This document shows positions 17,350 through 26,251 of a stretch of DNA of 64,000 nucleotides, in pieces. Numbering within the stretch: the first letter of the stretch is position 1; every line of letters begins with the position of its first letter. The notes under the pieces were generated by a model, which had not been told where the DNA came from, did no database searches, and saw nothing but the letters and a program-made list of their open reading frames with translations. Source of the DNA: Pseudoalteromonas sp. A25 (GTDB lineage: Bacteria; Pseudomonadota; Gammaproteobacteria; Enterobacterales; Alteromonadaceae); the NCBI RefSeq assembly GCF_009176705.1, contig NZ_AP021847.1, forward strand, positions 62,001 through 126,000, read 5' to 3'. The translations under genes were made by a program, and so were the position numbers.

Positions 17350-20034
17350 TTAAAACTCATAGCTATAGTTAACACTTACTGTTGTACCTGCTTCTTTTTG
17401 TCTAACAATTAGATCAGACTGTGTTACTTCTTGATCTTCACCTAACAGGTTTTTAACTTTGAACTTAACTTTAGAATTAAAGTCAGGATACCAAGTGTAT
17501 ACTAAATCCAACGAGTGAAATGGTTGTTCAAATGCATCTTGTCGACCACCAATACCCGAGGCCAAAATACGCTCACCGAATACGTTATATACAATTGAAC
17601 CACTATGCTGACCATCTGCTGAGTCAAAGCCCATTTGTAAGTTAACAACATATTTTGAGTGACCAGTCATACGCTTTGTTGGATTAGTTAAGTTACCCGC
17701 AAACGCGGGATCGATTGAAACTTCAGAGTCACTTAAGGTGATATTACCCGATGTGAACAAGCCACTTGCAGCATACGATAAGTCATGTAACCATTCAGCT
17801 TCAACACCGTACACTTCGCCATCAATACCGTTAACAAATGATGCGCTGTAGTCTTCATCGCCTACACGAAGTACCGTCTCGATTGGGTTTGCGATGTCTT
17901 TATAGAACGCACCTACCGAGAAGTTGTCGCCATTGTCCATGTAGTATTCAAAACGCGCATCATAGTTTTTCAATTCACTACTTTTCAAACCCGGCGTACC
18001 AAACGTTTTAATGTCCGTTAGCGGGTCAAAGTAAGCAACAGCAACCAATTCACGCAAGTCAGGGCGAACGGTTGTTTCACCGTAACTGAAACGAACTTGA
18101 TAGTTATTTTCAGCCAAATAAGTTAACGCTAAAGAACTAAATACGTCGTCTTGGTTAACTGTACCTTCTTTTATTCTCTCTTCAGAGTAATAAATACCCT
18201 GCGTGATCTTATCAAAAATCAAGCTCGAGGTACCGATAGTCACTTGTTTAAAATCTTCATAACGAAGACCACCACTGACGCGCCATGCATTATCAAAGAA
18301 AACGTCGAACTCTAAGTAGCCTGCGTCAATTTTCTGTGCCGCAGTATAATCATCTGCACTTGGTGCTGTTGGCTCATTAAATGCGATAAAGAAGTCATTG
18401 CTATTAACAAACTCGTCCGACAGATAAGTAGTCAGGTTATTGATGTTTTCAACGTCACTATTAACTGGGACCGGGATACCGGTATCATTGTTAATCGCAA
18501 AATTGGAAGTATTGTACACACGGGCCCTGTCTAAAAAGTCATAACCTGCTTTTAAAGTTACTTCTAGATTTTCAAACGTCAGAGGCAATGTTACATTTCC
18601 GCTATAAGACTTAACATTATCAACCATGTCGGTGAATGCGAAATTCGCTCGGTTGTCATCGCCTGTCACTATAGAAGTATCGTAAGTGCCGTTTTTGAAT
18701 TGATCAATAAACTTGTATTCAATGTTCGTTGGAATACGAGTTTCAGCTTTAGATTCGGTATATTGCCAATCAGCACCAATACCCCAGTAATCTAAGAAAG
18801 TATGTTGGCCTATAAACTGATCAACATCCAAAGTACGCTCTTCATAGTTAAAGCGATGAGAACGCTGTGCTTGTCCCGTTCCTGCAATTGTTCTTACTGT
18901 ACTGCCATTAGGGCTCTGTAACACCGATAGATTTACTTCGTCTTCATTATCTTGCAGATAGATTTTAGAATAGTGTACGCTTTGCTGATCTAATTTGTAG
19001 CCTAAATTAAACACGCCGCTTATACGTTCATTTTCAGTAGTTACCTTTGAATCTTTGAACGTTACATAACAGCTATTTTTAGAGTCAGCTTCTGTTGCCA
19101 AAGAAGTAGAGCAATCATCACTTGGCGCATCATCTGTGACACCAGTTTTACGCTCAGAGTAAGACCAATCACTATCGTAAGCACCGGCAAGCATCACACC
19201 AATCGTGCCACCAAAATAGTCTTCATCAAAACTATTACCGATATTTGCTTTAATATCGAAGTTGGGGTCAAGTGACTCTTTTTTAACTTTAATGTCTCTT
19301 GGTAACGACAAAACTAACGCTTTGTTGATTGCCGCTGCTTGCTCAGCACGTGTCTGTGTTTCTGTGTTTTGAATAAAATCTCTGTCTACAATGGCGCTTA
19401 GGCTAAAGTCACCTTTGTATCGAAGCACTGCGCTGTGCAATGCCGCAGGTTGACCATTGCTAGGGCGACTATATATATAGCCTTCGTCAGAGTTAGAGTT
19501 CATACCTACACCCACCTCAATGCCCGCTGTAAATTCTGTAGGTACAGACTTGGTGCGAATATCAATGTTACCGCCACCAAATGCTGCTGGCATTGAAGGA
19601 GAGTATGCTTTTTGTACCGCCAAACTTTCTATGATACTTGAAGGGAAAATATCTAGAGGCACAACATTGCGAGTCAGATCTGGACTTGGTACTGACGCAC
19701 CATTTAGTCGAGCACTTGAATAACGCTCACCCAATCCACGAACATAAACAAACTTTCCATCAACAAGTGTTAAGCCCGTTACACGACGGAGTGCAGAAGC
19801 TGCATCACTATCACCAGTGCGAGAAAGTTGCTCAGCGCCCATAATGTCAGCAACAAATGCTTGGTTTTTTCGCTCTTCTATTACCGCCGCAGCACTACCT
19901 TGTAAGCGCGTTCCAACCGCTACAACTTCTTCAATTGCCTGTTCTTCTGCAGCAATGCTTGGCATTGATACCCCAACAACCATCGCCGAACTGACTGCTA
20001 AAGCAATTTTTTTTAATTTCATTTGAGTATTCAT
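17350..20034 (-). CDS. TonB-dependent outer-membrane receptor
   Basis: An 894-residue receptor from the ATG at 20034, which has AGGA eight bases upstream; an earlier frame start at 20049 lacks this. A signal peptide (MKLKKIALAVSSAMVVGVS, ending SIAA) is followed by a TonB-box-like IEEVVAVGTR. The plug domain lies at about residues 50-170 (DSDAASALRRVTGLTLVDG, YVRGLGERYSSARLNG, PAAFGGGNIDIRT), and the beta-barrel ends in NYSYEF with the expected C-terminal aromatic. The VDGKFVYVRGLGERYS motif is typical of a large Alteromonadales/Caulobacter receptor group. The lipoprotein gene just upstream and the TonB2 operon beyond it suggest a shared uptake function. The ligand is unknown and no Fur-type operator is apparent. 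Confidence 0.9.
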   Translation of the reverse strand: MNTQMKLKKIALAVSSAMVVGVSMPSIAAEEQAIEEVVAVGTRLQGSAAAVIEERKNQAFVADIMGAEQLSRTGDSDAASALRRVTGLTLVDGKFVYVRGLGERYSSARLNGASVPSPDLTRNVVPLDIFPSSIIESLAVQKAYSPSMPAAFGGGNIDIRTKSVPTEFTAGIEVGVGMNSNSDEGYIYSRPSNGQPAALHSAVLRYKGDFSLSAIVDRDFIQNTETQTRAEQAAAINKALVLSLPRDIKVKKESLDPNFDIKANIGNSFDEDYFGGTIGVMLAGAYDSDWSYSERKTGVTDDAPSDDCSTSLATEADSKNSCYVTFKDSKVTTENERISGVFNLGYKLDQQSVHYSKIYLQDNEDEVNLSVLQSPNGSTVRTIAGTGQAQRSHRFNYEERTLDVDQFIGQHTFLDYWGIGADWQYTESKAETRIPTNIEYKFIDQFKNGTYDTSIVTGDDNRANFAFTDMVDNVKSYSGNVTLPLTFENLEVTLKAGYDFLDRARVYNTSNFAINNDTGIPVPVNSDVENINNLTTYLSDEFVNSNDFFIAFNEPTAPSADDYTAAQKIDAGYLEFDVFFDNAWRVSGGLRYEDFKQVTIGTSSLIFDKITQGIYYSEERIKEGTVNQDDVFSSLALTYLAENNYQVRFSYGETTVRPDLRELVAVAYFDPLTDIKTFGTPGLKSSELKNYDARFEYYMDNGDNFSVGAFYKDIANPIETVLRVGDEDYSASFVNGIDGEVYGVEAEWLHDLSYAASGLFTSGNITLSDSEVSIDPAFAGNLTNPTKRMTGHSKYVVNLQMGFDSADGQHSGSIVYNVFGERILASGIGGRQDAFEQPFHSLDLVYTWYPDFNSKVKFKVKNLLGEDQEVTQSDLIVRQKEAGTTVSVNYSYEF

Positions 20035-20061
20035 TTGCAATCCTGCCAAAAATCATAAAAA

Positions 20062-20081
20062 AGGCGCAGTTAGCTGCGCCT
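20062..20081 (-). terminator. Hairpin terminator between lipoprotein and receptor genes
   Basis: AGGCGCAG pairs with CTGCGCCT around a four-base loop. On the minus strand it is followed by TTTTTT. It lies 34 bases after the lipoprotein stop and about 30 bases before the receptor start, so it probably reduces transcription from the lipoprotein gene into the receptor gene. Confidence 0.8.
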
Positions 20082-20115
20082 ACTTCGAGATAACAATTAA
20101 AATCTCAAAAGATTA

Positions 20116-21798
20116 TTAGTTAGCAATTGCAGCTAGTGATTTTTGTACCCACTTGTACCAATCGCTGCTAGTATCTTTGTCAGAAACCGCACCGATATAG
20201 TCAACAGACTCAAAGAAACCAGCGTCTAAACCACTTAAGTTATTTGCTTCAATCGTGATTGCTTCTGCGCCAGTGTTAGTTGCAAAGCCGTTTGCTGCTA
20301 ATACACCTTCACCAGTGTTAAGTACTAAGCTAGAGCCACCATTGCGGAACCACTCTTCTTTAACTTCACCGCCAGGTAATGTCTCACCATCATTCTTGAA
20401 GTTGTTAACACATGCCAATACTGAGTTGTTAAAGTTCAGAACGTCAGCTTCAGCATTAGCAGCTGCGTCAGAATCTTTGAACTCTAAACAGTCTGTGCCG
20501 TTTGCACCATCAGCTTTAACGAATAACGCGTTGTAATACATACCTCTAATCGCATCATCAAATTTAGCAGCCTGAGAAGAACTGTTGTCACGAATAGATT
20601 TACCATCAGTAGTCACTACAGTTACGTTTGCAATAGTTGGATTAGATGCAGGTACTTCTGAATAATCAGCACCTTTGTTTTTCTCGCCGTCTGTCTCAAA
20701 GCCGTTGTTACCCATAAAGCCTGGTGTTCCAGCAGCGATAGTTTTTAACTCGCCATCATCATAGAAAGATACGTCTTTCTTAGTGGTTACTGTACCGTGT
20801 TTTACAAAGATGAACTGCGCGTTACCTTTCCAACCTGCATCGATGTCAATCGCATCGTCTTGCGTATCAGTAACAACAATGTGCTTGATGTTTGCAGCGC
20901 CACCAAAGAACTCGATACCATCATCAAAACCTTGGTGAATGTGTAGATAATCAAAAGTCGAACCAGAGCCAACAGCGTTAAGCGTTAGTGAGTTCAAGTC
21001 ATCACCGTCACCACCTTCACGAGGGCCTGACCCTGCATACCAGATGTTTGCAAACTTTATATTACCGCTGCTATCTGCATTATTATTGCCGCCGAAGTGA
21101 CTTGTAATACCTTCTGACTCTGCGTTACACGTATTAGCTGCACGCTCTGCATTTGTACACTGGTTAGTTAAACCAAAACCATTGATGATGATACCACCCC
21201 AGTCAGCAAACTGTGGGCCTGTTTCAGCAATATCAAACTCAGGATAAATATTTGCAGAAGTAAATGTAATTGGTGCGTCAGCTGTACCAATCGCGTTGAT
21301 TTTTGCACCGCGACCAATGCGGATAATCGCTTCACCTGAACGGAATGCCAATGTCGTACCAGCTTCAATGTTCAGTGTTGGGCCATTTTCTTCAACTGTA
21401 CAACCCAAAGTCGTGTTACAGTTTTTACCCATTAGGATTGCACCATCAAAAATGTGCGCGCCGCCATTGGCTAATGCTTTAAACGTGATGTCTTCTTCAA
21501 TCTCTAGTGTTTTACCTGCAAAGCTTGTGCTGTAAACACAGTGTGGCGCTTCGAAAGCACCTTGAACCTCGTTACCAGCAACAGTGCGTGCTGTACATGG
21601 GTTTTCAACTTTATCGCCGCCAGTGTCGCCACCTGTATCGCCACCTGTAGCACCACCTGTATTATTAGTGGTAGTATTATTAGAGTTAGTAACACTCGTA
21701 TCATTTACAGTTGGTGTTACTTTAATATCACCACCACAACCGGCTAAAACTAATGCAGAAGCAACAAGGCTTACTTTGAATAACCCAGAAATTTTCAT
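20116..21798 (-). CDS. Surface-type lipoprotein, beta-helix-like, partner of the TonB receptor
   Basis: Starting at the ATG at 21798 (GGAG six to nine bases upstream, inside an earlier TTG start), the product has 560 residues. A lipobox LVLAGC near residues 16-21 marks lipid attachment, followed by a low-complexity linker rich in Thr/Asn and then GGDTGGDTGGD repeats. The rest has strand-turn repeats typical of right-handed parallel beta-helices (TLNIEAGTTLAF, WGGIIINGFG, GIEFFGGAANIKHIVVTDTQDDAIDID) with many acidic turns that could bind calcium. WGGIIINGxG proteins occur next to TonB receptors in marine proteobacteria and in Bacteroidetes. I infer that it helps capture the receptor's ligand at the outer membrane; the ligand is unknown. 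Confidence 0.7.
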   Translation of the reverse strand: MKISGLFKVSLVASALVLAGCGGDIKVTPTVNDTSVTNSNNTTTNNTGGATGGDTGGDTGGDKVENPCTARTVAGNEVQGAFEAPHCVYSTSFAGKTLEIEEDITFKALANGGAHIFDGAILMGKNCNTTLGCTVEENGPTLNIEAGTTLAFRSGEAIIRIGRGAKINAIGTADAPITFTSANIYPEFDIAETGPQFADWGGIIINGFGLTNQCTNAERAANTCNAESEGITSHFGGNNNADSSGNIKFANIWYAGSGPREGGDGDDLNSLTLNAVGSGSTFDYLHIHQGFDDGIEFFGGAANIKHIVVTDTQDDAIDIDAGWKGNAQFIFVKHGTVTTKKDVSFYDDGELKTIAAGTPGFMGNNGFETDGEKNKGADYSEVPASNPTIANVTVVTTDGKSIRDNSSSQAAKFDDAIRGMYYNALFVKADGANGTDCLEFKDSDAAANAEADVLNFNNSVLACVNNFKNDGETLPGGEVKEEWFRNGGSSLVLNTGEGVLAANGFATNTGAEAITIEANNLSGLDAGFFESVDYIGAVSDKDTSSDWYKWVQKSLAAIAN

Positions 21799-21821
21799 TT
21801 TTATCTCCAATAAATATAATA

Positions 21822-21827
21822 ATTATA
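21822..21827 (-). promoter_or_regulatory. Possible -10 element of the lipoprotein/receptor transcript
   Basis: On the minus strand TATAAT lies about 24 bases before the lipoprotein ATG, which would give a leader of roughly 17 bases. The matching -35 region is poor (TTATGT at an 18-base spacing), so activation by a regulator is possible. Confidence 0.35.
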
Positions 21828-21921
21828 AGCGCATAAAAAGCTTGGACATAAAGTAACTTGACTGTATTACAAATGGGTTACACTTTATAGAAACAAAAAT
21901 GACAATTCGATTTTTAGAAAT

Positions 21922-21946
21922 AAAAAAACCGCCCGAAGGCGGCTTT
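21922..21946 (-). terminator. Terminator of the TonB2 operon
   Basis: On the minus strand GCCGCC-TTCG-GGCGGT is followed by seven T, 20 bases after the stop codon of the TPR gene. It separates the energy-transduction operon from the lipoprotein-receptor unit. Confidence 0.85.
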
Positions 21947-21965
21947 GGTGTTGCGATTATAAAAT

Positions 21966-23270
21966 CTATAACAGTGCTTGTTTTAATGTTTCGTTATGTA
22001 GCTTTTCTTTTTTAACGTATTTAATCCACTGCTTAGCAAGATTTGCCGACTTTTTATGCTTTTCAGCTTGTTCAAATGCCAATATAGAAGCGTCAAAATT
22101 TTGCAAGTTATATTGCGCCATTCCCAATGCAACATAAGCATTAGATTCAAACGTTAATTGTCCTTTATCTAATGCTGAACGAGCTGCGTCAGCGGCTTCA
22201 TCAAACATTTCCATATTGATATATATTTCAGCTAGTCTTTGATCATAATTACCATGATCAACAAGCTCACTAGCCTTTGCAAAATATGGTATCGCTTTGC
22301 TATCCTCTTTCGCTTGAACAAGAGACTCAGCTATAAAAGCTTGGTTTTTAGCATTATTCTCTAGAGCGCCTTGCTGTAGCCCTCGCTCCATTACTTTCGC
22401 AGCTTTAAAGGCTAAGCCGTTATAGGTATAAACTTGAGCCAGTTGCCTTATTTCTGAACGCGATTTTACAAAACCTTGTTGGTCTGCAGCTTCAAATATG
22501 GCTAACTGCTTTTTTTCATTTCCAATTTCACCATACATGCCCGCTAACTGGATCCAATAATTAGGCTTATTATAAAGGTTAACCATTTTTTCTAACACTT
22601 CGGTTACTTTTATAGGTTGGTTTAACGAGTAATATAATGCACGCTGCAAAACTAACCAATTTTCATTTGGTACATTACCTTTAGACTCACTTAACTCTAC
22701 AGCGGTGTTTATATATTTAATAGCTTCTTCATAATCCTTAAGCTGGTAATTAGCTTGAGCCCTTAATACATAGTAATTATCCGGTATAACGCCAGCATTT
22801 ATTGACTCCCAGCTATCTAAATAAGCTATCACTTTATTATATTGTGAATTAGCCATTGCTAATTGAGCCAAACTAAACGTGGTAGATAATCGTAAAGACT
22901 CAGGGATCCCTTCTTCAGCCACAACCTTTTCGAAAGACGAAATCGCTTTATCTAATTGATTTTCGTTGTAGTAAATAAACCCATAAAAATTATGCATCAT
23001 AGCAATCTCGTATGAGTTCATACTCGATGCTCTATCTTTTATACTATCAAGCGCCTCGAGTCCTGCTTTAACATCACCATCATCGGCTAGTTTTTGTGCT
23101 CTTGCTAGTTGACTGTATACCTTTTCTCTAAGAGCTGGTACACGCTTGGTCTTTGTTTCGGCAAAAGCAGAGTTAATATCTATCGATGGTACAATCGATA
23201 CCAAAGAGGGAGCGGCTGACCCTGCGATAAATAACGCACTGTATATTGCTAGTTGTTTAATGTTTTTCAT
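21966..23270 (-). CDS. Periplasmic TPR protein of the TonB2 operon
   Basis: A 434-residue protein with an N-terminal export signal (MKNIKQLAIYSALFIAGSAA) and tetratricopeptide repeats through most of its length, for example FYGFIYYNENQLDKAISSFE near residue 95 and YVLRAQANYQLKDYEEAIKY near 165. It is the last gene of the operon, 21 bases after tonB. A TPR protein in this position is common in TonB2-type clusters of Shewanella, Vibrio and Pseudoalteromonas. It presumably holds the periplasmic parts of the energy-coupling complex together, but its exact partner is not established. Confidence 0.85.
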   Translation of the reverse strand: MKNIKQLAIYSALFIAGSAAPSLVSIVPSIDINSAFAETKTKRVPALREKVYSQLARAQKLADDGDVKAGLEALDSIKDRASSMNSYEIAMMHNFYGFIYYNENQLDKAISSFEKVVAEEGIPESLRLSTTFSLAQLAMANSQYNKVIAYLDSWESINAGVIPDNYYVLRAQANYQLKDYEEAIKYINTAVELSESKGNVPNENWLVLQRALYYSLNQPIKVTEVLEKMVNLYNKPNYWIQLAGMYGEIGNEKKQLAIFEAADQQGFVKSRSEIRQLAQVYTYNGLAFKAAKVMERGLQQGALENNAKNQAFIAESLVQAKEDSKAIPYFAKASELVDHGNYDQRLAEIYINMEMFDEAADAARSALDKGQLTFESNAYVALGMAQYNLQNFDASILAFEQAEKHKKSANLAKQWIKYVKKEKLHNETLKQALL

Positions 23271-23291
23271 AATCGCACCTCGAAAACTCCA

Positions 23292-23897
23292 TTAGCCATT
23301 AATTTGGAATGAAATCTTATTTTGTACACCCGCAACTTCTACGGCTTCACCATTAACTACGCGCGGCTTATATTTAAACTTAAGAGCAGCGTCTAAGGCT
23401 GCACGGTCAAAAATAGACTCAGGCTGCGCAGAAATAACCTTCGGATCTCGCACAGTTCCCTGCTTAGTCACCACAAACTCAACAATGACATACCCTTCAA
23501 TACCACGAGACAAAGCTCGACGAGGGTAAACAGGAGCAACCTTAACAATAGGCAAATACTCACCATCACTAGATTCCAATGCAAGCCCGCCTGCAAGGTC
23601 AACATCGGCCTCAACGTTGGCACTAAAGTCAAAGTCTGCGCCAGCTGCATCTAAATCATTACTTTGCATCTGAGGCGCATCCATAGGCGGAGGCGGCTCT
23701 TTAGGCGTAGGCGGTTTTTGCGGCTTGCGCTCTTTCTTTTGCACCGTTTCTTCTTTCTTTAAACGGACGAAATCAAGCACATTACCTTTCACAGGTTCAG
23801 TCATCGCCCCTTCACCGCCCTTGATAAGCGCTTGCATACCAAGGAACAAGAAAAACGTAACAACCCCTGCGATTATTAGTGCTATTAAATAACGCAT
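23292..23897 (-). CDS. tonB2: TonB2-type energy transducer
   Basis: A 201-residue TonB protein with one membrane anchor at about residues 3-24, a Lys/Pro-rich periplasmic linker (KKERKPQKPPTPKEPPPPMD, about 53-73), and a C-terminal TonB domain (about 110-199). The domain contains PVYPRRALSRGIEGYVIVEFVV and the AALDAALKFKYKPR helix-strand. It transmits proton-motive energy from ExbB/ExbD to outer-membrane receptors. It is 10 bases after exbD and 21 bases before the TPR gene. The short linker and cluster context fit TonB2-type proteins of Vibrio and Shewanella rather than E. coli TonB. Confidence 0.92.
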   Translation of the reverse strand: MRYLIALIIAGVVTFFLFLGMQALIKGGEGAMTEPVKGNVLDFVRLKKEETVQKKERKPQKPPTPKEPPPPMDAPQMQSNDLDAAGADFDFSANVEADVDLAGGLALESSDGEYLPIVKVAPVYPRRALSRGIEGYVIVEFVVTKQGTVRDPKVISAQPESIFDRAALDAALKFKYKPRVVNGEAVEVAGVQNKISFQING

Positions 23898-23907
23898 AAT
23901 TGATTAC

Positions 23908-24318
23908 CTATGACTCTTGGGCGGCAATTGACACATCAAACGCACCTGCAGCACGAGACGCATCCATCACCTTAATTAACATATCTGTTGTGGCCTTTTT
24001 ATCAGCTTGGATAACCACGCTACCTTGAGGGTTTTCAGCTTTTAAACGCTCAATATTCGCTTGAACCGCACGAATATCCACTTGGCGTTTGTTGATCCAA
24101 ATTTCGCCCTTGTCTGAAATCGCTACTAAAATATTTGCACGTTGTTTTTTCACTGCAGTAGCAGCTTCTGGACGGTTTACATCAATACCTGCCTCTTTTA
24201 CGAACGACGCTGTAACAATAAAGAAAATCAACATGATAAATACAACGTCAAGCATCGGAGTCATGTTAATTTCTTCAGCTTCTTCTTCTTGAAATACTTT
24301 TGCTAATGGAGCTCTCAT
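23908..24318 (-). CDS. exbD2: ExbD-type biopolymer transport protein
   Basis: A 136-residue inner-membrane protein with a short cytoplasmic N-terminus, one transmembrane helix (MLDVVFIMLIFFIVTASFV, about 22-40) holding the conserved Asp24 needed for proton use, and a periplasmic domain (VNRPEAATA..., VVIQADKKATTDMLIKVMDASRAAG). It forms the proton channel with the ExbB protein encoded 25 bases upstream. The sequence is complete and shows all family hallmarks. Confidence 0.93.
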   Translation of the reverse strand: MRAPLAKVFQEEEAEEINMTPMLDVVFIMLIFFIVTASFVKEAGIDVNRPEAATAVKKQRANILVAISDKGEIWINKRQVDIRAVQANIERLKAENPQGSVVIQADKKATTDMLIKVMDASRAAGAFDVSIAAQES

Positions 24319-24343
24319 AATCTTTTCCTCATCACTGCTCGAC

Positions 24344-24871
24344 TTAATGGTCGAGCAGCATTTTGTCTTCTAACAGTTCTACTTCACGTTTCGCTTTGCG
24401 CTGCAAGTAAGTTGATGCAAATACACCTGATAATGCGCCAACCATGCCCGCCATTGTTGGGATTGTGGCTTTTGAAACGCCAGATGCCATTGAGCGAGCA
24501 CTACCAGTACCTGTAATTGCCATCACATCAAACACTTCAATCATCCCCGTTACTGTCCCTAAAAGCCCTAATAACGGACATAACGCAACCATTACATTGA
24601 TGTAAGGTAAGTTAGCGTTAAGCTCAATTCCCGCTCTAGAGATCTGAGCCTGACGAATTTGTTCAGCATTCCAACTGTTTCTTTCGCTACGCGACTTCCA
24701 AGCTGTCAAAAGTTCATTTTTGTATGTTTTGTAACGTCCAAATACAAACATAAAGCGTTCTAAAATCAGCAACCACATGGCAAAGATGATTAGACCGATG
24801 ACCAGCAGAACCTGGCCACCTGTATCTAAAAACTCTCGTAGCGCATTGATTGCTTCAACCAATAGGACCAC
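24344..24871 (-). CDS. exbB2: ExbB-type proton channel protein
   Basis: A 175-residue MotA/TolQ/ExbB family protein with three membrane segments, at about residues 15-37, 88-110 and 130-155. The signature PLLGLLGTVTGMIEVFDVMA follows NVMVALC in the second segment. Translation starts at a GTG at 24871, with GGAG seven bases upstream inside the end of the previous gene; only two bases separate it from the TtpC-like stop codon. It pairs with ExbD to energise TonB. Its shortness compared with E. coli ExbB is normal for ExbB2 proteins. Confidence 0.93.
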   Translation of the reverse strand: MVLLVEAINALREFLDTGGQVLLVIGLIIFAMWLLILERFMFVFGRYKTYKNELLTAWKSRSERNSWNAEQIRQAQISRAGIELNANLPYINVMVALCPLLGLLGTVTGMIEVFDVMAITGTGSARSMASGVSKATIPTMAGMVGALSGVFASTYLQRKAKREVELLEDKMLLDH

Positions 24872-24873
24872 GA

Positions 24874-26241
24874 TTACGCTCCTTTTTCGCTTCGCTCTGC
24901 GATGATCCCCGCACTTTGCTCTTGTAAGATAAGTAGCAAGTTACGTGAACGTGTATTAAGAAGTGTGTATAAGAATACGGTTGGAATTGCCACAACTAGA
25001 CCTAGCACTGTTGTAACTAGCGCTTGAGAAATACCACCAGCCATTAGCTTAGGATCACCCGTTCCGAACAATGTGATTGCTTGGAAGGTATTGATCATAC
25101 CGGTTACCGTACCGAGTAGACCCAACAATGGTGCAACTACAGAGATAATCTTAATCAAGGTGAGGTTACGCGTAATTTTTGGCATTTCGCGTAAGATTGC
25201 CTCGCTTAACTTCAGCTCTAACGTGTCGTAAGCAACATTAGGGTACTGATCTTTAACCTTCATAACTCGGCCAAGCGGGTTATCATCACGTGCAGTGCTG
25301 TCTTTAAGCTGACGATTTATTTTTGCACCCATAAGCATTAGTGAAATGAAACGCTCTAATGCGATTAACAATGCCAGAACACCCACACCTAAGATAACGT
25401 AGCCTACTGCACCACCTTGATGAACCTGCTCTTGTGTATTTGGTGCTTGAACTAAAAGACCCAGAATTGAGCCGCCAGTTGGGTCTAGCGCAAACTCAAC
25501 AACGCCTGACTGAGCCGCTTGTAAATCTGCAGCGGTTTCAGTAAAACGGGCAACAGGTTGGCGAGTTAATTCAGAAATCGTGTTTGTGACCGGGTTATAA
25601 GATAAATACTTACCGTCAGCAATAAGGTTAAATGCACCAACTCGCATCACTTCTTTGCTTGCTTTTGAGCCACCAGCGACGATCACTTCGCTATTGAAAC
25701 GTGTGATTTTGCCTTGTTCTGTCATTTCGCGCTGAAGCTCAAACCATACTTTTTCAATGTCTTCGATTGATGCTAAACGAGAGGTTGAACCCATCTTTTT
25801 AGCCATTTCGTCCATAAACTCACTGCGACCAGGGATTTGAGAAGAGACCACTGATGTCTGGAATTTATTGCTTGAATCACCTGCAACTTGCTGAAGCACA
25901 CCGAATAGCTCTTTTAAAGAGCCCATACGCTTAGCCAAAGTATCAGTTAAGTTTTGCAACTTAATTTCGTTTTCTTCAAATTGAGTTTCGAGACGCTCAG
26001 AACGTGTAAGCGCAGCATTACGCTCTTGCGTTAACTGATTTAGCATCGCAACTTGTTGATCTTGCTTTGCTTTAAATTCTGCTTCACGAGCTTGGTTTTG
26101 TTTACTTTGGGCAACTTGTCCTTGCTCTAAAGTTTTAAGTAACGAATCTAAGTTCAACGCTTCTTCTGCAACTGCTGAAGTTGAAAGTGCTATAGTTGCT
26201 GCCAGAACAGCGTGTTTGCTAAATTGCTTAATAAATTTCAT
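24874..26241 (-). CDS. ttpC: TtpC-like MotA/TolQ/ExbB family protein
   Basis: The start is the ATG at 26241, with GAGG upstream and a signal peptide (MKFIKQFSKHAVLAATIALS). An upstream extension of the frame overlaps the DUF3450 gene and is rejected. The 455-residue protein has a periplasmic coiled coil (about residues 25-120, Gln/Glu/Lys-rich), a conserved mixed region, and then a MotA/ExbB domain with three membrane segments from about residue 265. The signature VVAPLLGLLGTVTGMINTFQ lies near residue 385. This plan is that of TtpC, a fourth essential component of the TonB2 system in Vibrio, which is thought to bridge ExbB2/ExbD2 with TonB2. Confidence 0.9.
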   Translation of the reverse strand: MKFIKQFSKHAVLAATIALSTSAVAEEALNLDSLLKTLEQGQVAQSKQNQAREAEFKAKQDQQVAMLNQLTQERNAALTRSERLETQFEENEIKLQNLTDTLAKRMGSLKELFGVLQQVAGDSSNKFQTSVVSSQIPGRSEFMDEMAKKMGSTSRLASIEDIEKVWFELQREMTEQGKITRFNSEVIVAGGSKASKEVMRVGAFNLIADGKYLSYNPVTNTISELTRQPVARFTETAADLQAAQSGVVEFALDPTGGSILGLLVQAPNTQEQVHQGGAVGYVILGVGVLALLIALERFISLMLMGAKINRQLKDSTARDDNPLGRVMKVKDQYPNVAYDTLELKLSEAILREMPKITRNLTLIKIISVVAPLLGLLGTVTGMINTFQAITLFGTGDPKLMAGGISQALVTTVLGLVVAIPTVFLYTLLNTRSRNLLLILQEQSAGIIAERSEKGA

Positions 26242-26251
26242 GATGAACCTC

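Noticed and set aside
21600..21704. Short tandem-like repeat in the lipoprotein gene (GGT-GGC-GAT-ACA units)
   Set aside because: It encodes the in-frame Gly-Gly-Asp-Thr linker of the lipoprotein and is not a separate repeat element or CRISPR.
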